Shown: positions 63,717 to 64,000 of the stretch, one piece after another | Numbering within the stretch: position 1 is the first letter of the stretch | Layout of the letters: every line of letters begins with the position of its first letter | Assembly (NCBI GenBank): GCA_900553065.1 | Contig: USBZ01000004.1 | Span: 1-64,000 of the forward strand | Direction of reading: 5' to 3' | DNA: 64,000 nt | From: an uncultured Desulfovibrio sp. | GTDB taxonomy: Bacteria; Desulfobacterota; Desulfovibrionia; Desulfovibrionales; Desulfovibrionaceae | Made by a program: the position numbers and the translations under genes | Notes under the pieces: model-generated | Databases searched by the model: none | What the model saw: the letters and a program-made list of their open reading frames with translations, nothing else | What the model was told of the DNA's origin: nothing

Positions 63717-64000
63717 ATGGGAGTTCTGGGTAAACTTTTCGGCGGCCGCGGAGCTCTCAGCAGCACGACGGGAAGACAGCCTCCGCTGAGAAACAATACC
63801 TCCAGTGATTCGGCTCCGGATAACGAAGGGCCTTCCTCCGCCTTCATGGGGCGGCATTTCGAGGGCCTCGGCGACGTGTGGTCGGCGTTCTTCCCGGGCG
63901 GCAGTCAGGAATATGTAGGGATGCTTCAGGATATTTTCCAGAAGAGCTCCGCCCAGGGGCCTGTGATGCACAGAAAGGACGGCAGCAGCGTCATTCTTCT
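63717..64000 (+). CDS. 5' part of a gene of unknown function, cut by the window end
   Basis: An open frame starts at ATG 63717 with AAAAGGAGA upstream and runs past the end of the window (at least 94 codons). It begins MGVLGKLFGGRGALSS, then a polar stretch, FEGLGDVWSAFFPGG and EYVGMLQDIFQKSSAQGPVMHRKDG. There is no signal peptide or membrane segment so far. I do not recognise the family. The strong ribosome-binding site makes it likely to be real. Confidence 0.65.
   Translation, partial: MGVLGKLFGGRGALSSTTGRQPPLRNNTSSDSAPDNEGPSSAFMGRHFEGLGDVWSAFFPGGSQEYVGMLQDIFQKSSAQGPVMHRKDGSSVIL

Overview
The window looks like chromosomal DNA from a Gram-negative anaerobe, most likely a member of the Desulfovibrionaceae (Desulfovibrio, Bilophila or Mailhella-like). 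The reasons are the outer-membrane genes (lptE, a giant type I secreted RTX adhesin), an anaerobic-type cobaltochelatase (CbiK), and a long housekeeping block (yceD-rpmF-plsX-fabH-fabG-acpP-fabF-glyA-dCMP deaminase-ribD-ribE-ribBA-ribH-nusB-leuS-lptE-holA-radC-lon) whose order I associate with that group. The genus is an inference, not something proved here.

Region 1 (1-9.6 kb) has an accessory character. It holds a sigma-54 activator that appears cut off at its N-terminus by an in-frame stop, a very AT-rich 0.6-kb leader with a promoter and two hairpins, a 1909-residue repeat/RTX adhesin, a GT4-like glycosyltransferase and a YdeI-type protein. It ends at a tRNA-Arg(CCU) gene with its own promoter and terminator.

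Region 2 (9.9-25.7 kb) carries a YgiW-type periplasmic OB-fold protein, a VOC protein and alaC-hom on the minus strand. Divergent from these are recD2, an NlpC/P60 lipoprotein, mtaB, yicC, remA, gmk and recJ, several of them overlapping. greA (minus) and ettA (plus) follow.

Region 3 (25.8-36.2 kb) is mostly minus strand: a membrane metallophosphoesterase, an unidentified 140-residue protein, a Nudix hydrolase with a Sua5/YrdC protein, a frameshifted chloramphenicol acetyltransferase, recN, and a tight purM-DUF523-cbiK/aminotransferase unit. In that unit the CbiK and aminotransferase reading frames are fused into one 716-codon ORF that keeps a strong internal ribosome-binding site. This is the most unusual gene architecture in the window. 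rlmH, on the plus strand, may be leaderless.

Region 4 (36.2-64 kb) is plus strand: an Smr protein, glpX, fabD, argS, a SPOR protein, the yceD-rpmF-plsX unit, type II fatty-acid synthesis, glyA, a complete riboflavin operon, nusB, leuS, lptE, holA, radC, lon, an MFS transporter and a gene of unknown function cut by the window end. The riboflavin unit supplies every RibD/E/BA/H step, but the DHBP-synthase half of RibBA departs from the usual signature at several conserved positions.

I did not find CRISPR arrays, insertion sequences, prophage genes or rRNA. No wholly new multi-gene system is evident. The best leads are the CbiK-aminotransferase fusion, the adhesin with its structured leader and possible protease-cleavage site, the frameshifted cat gene and the altered RibBA.
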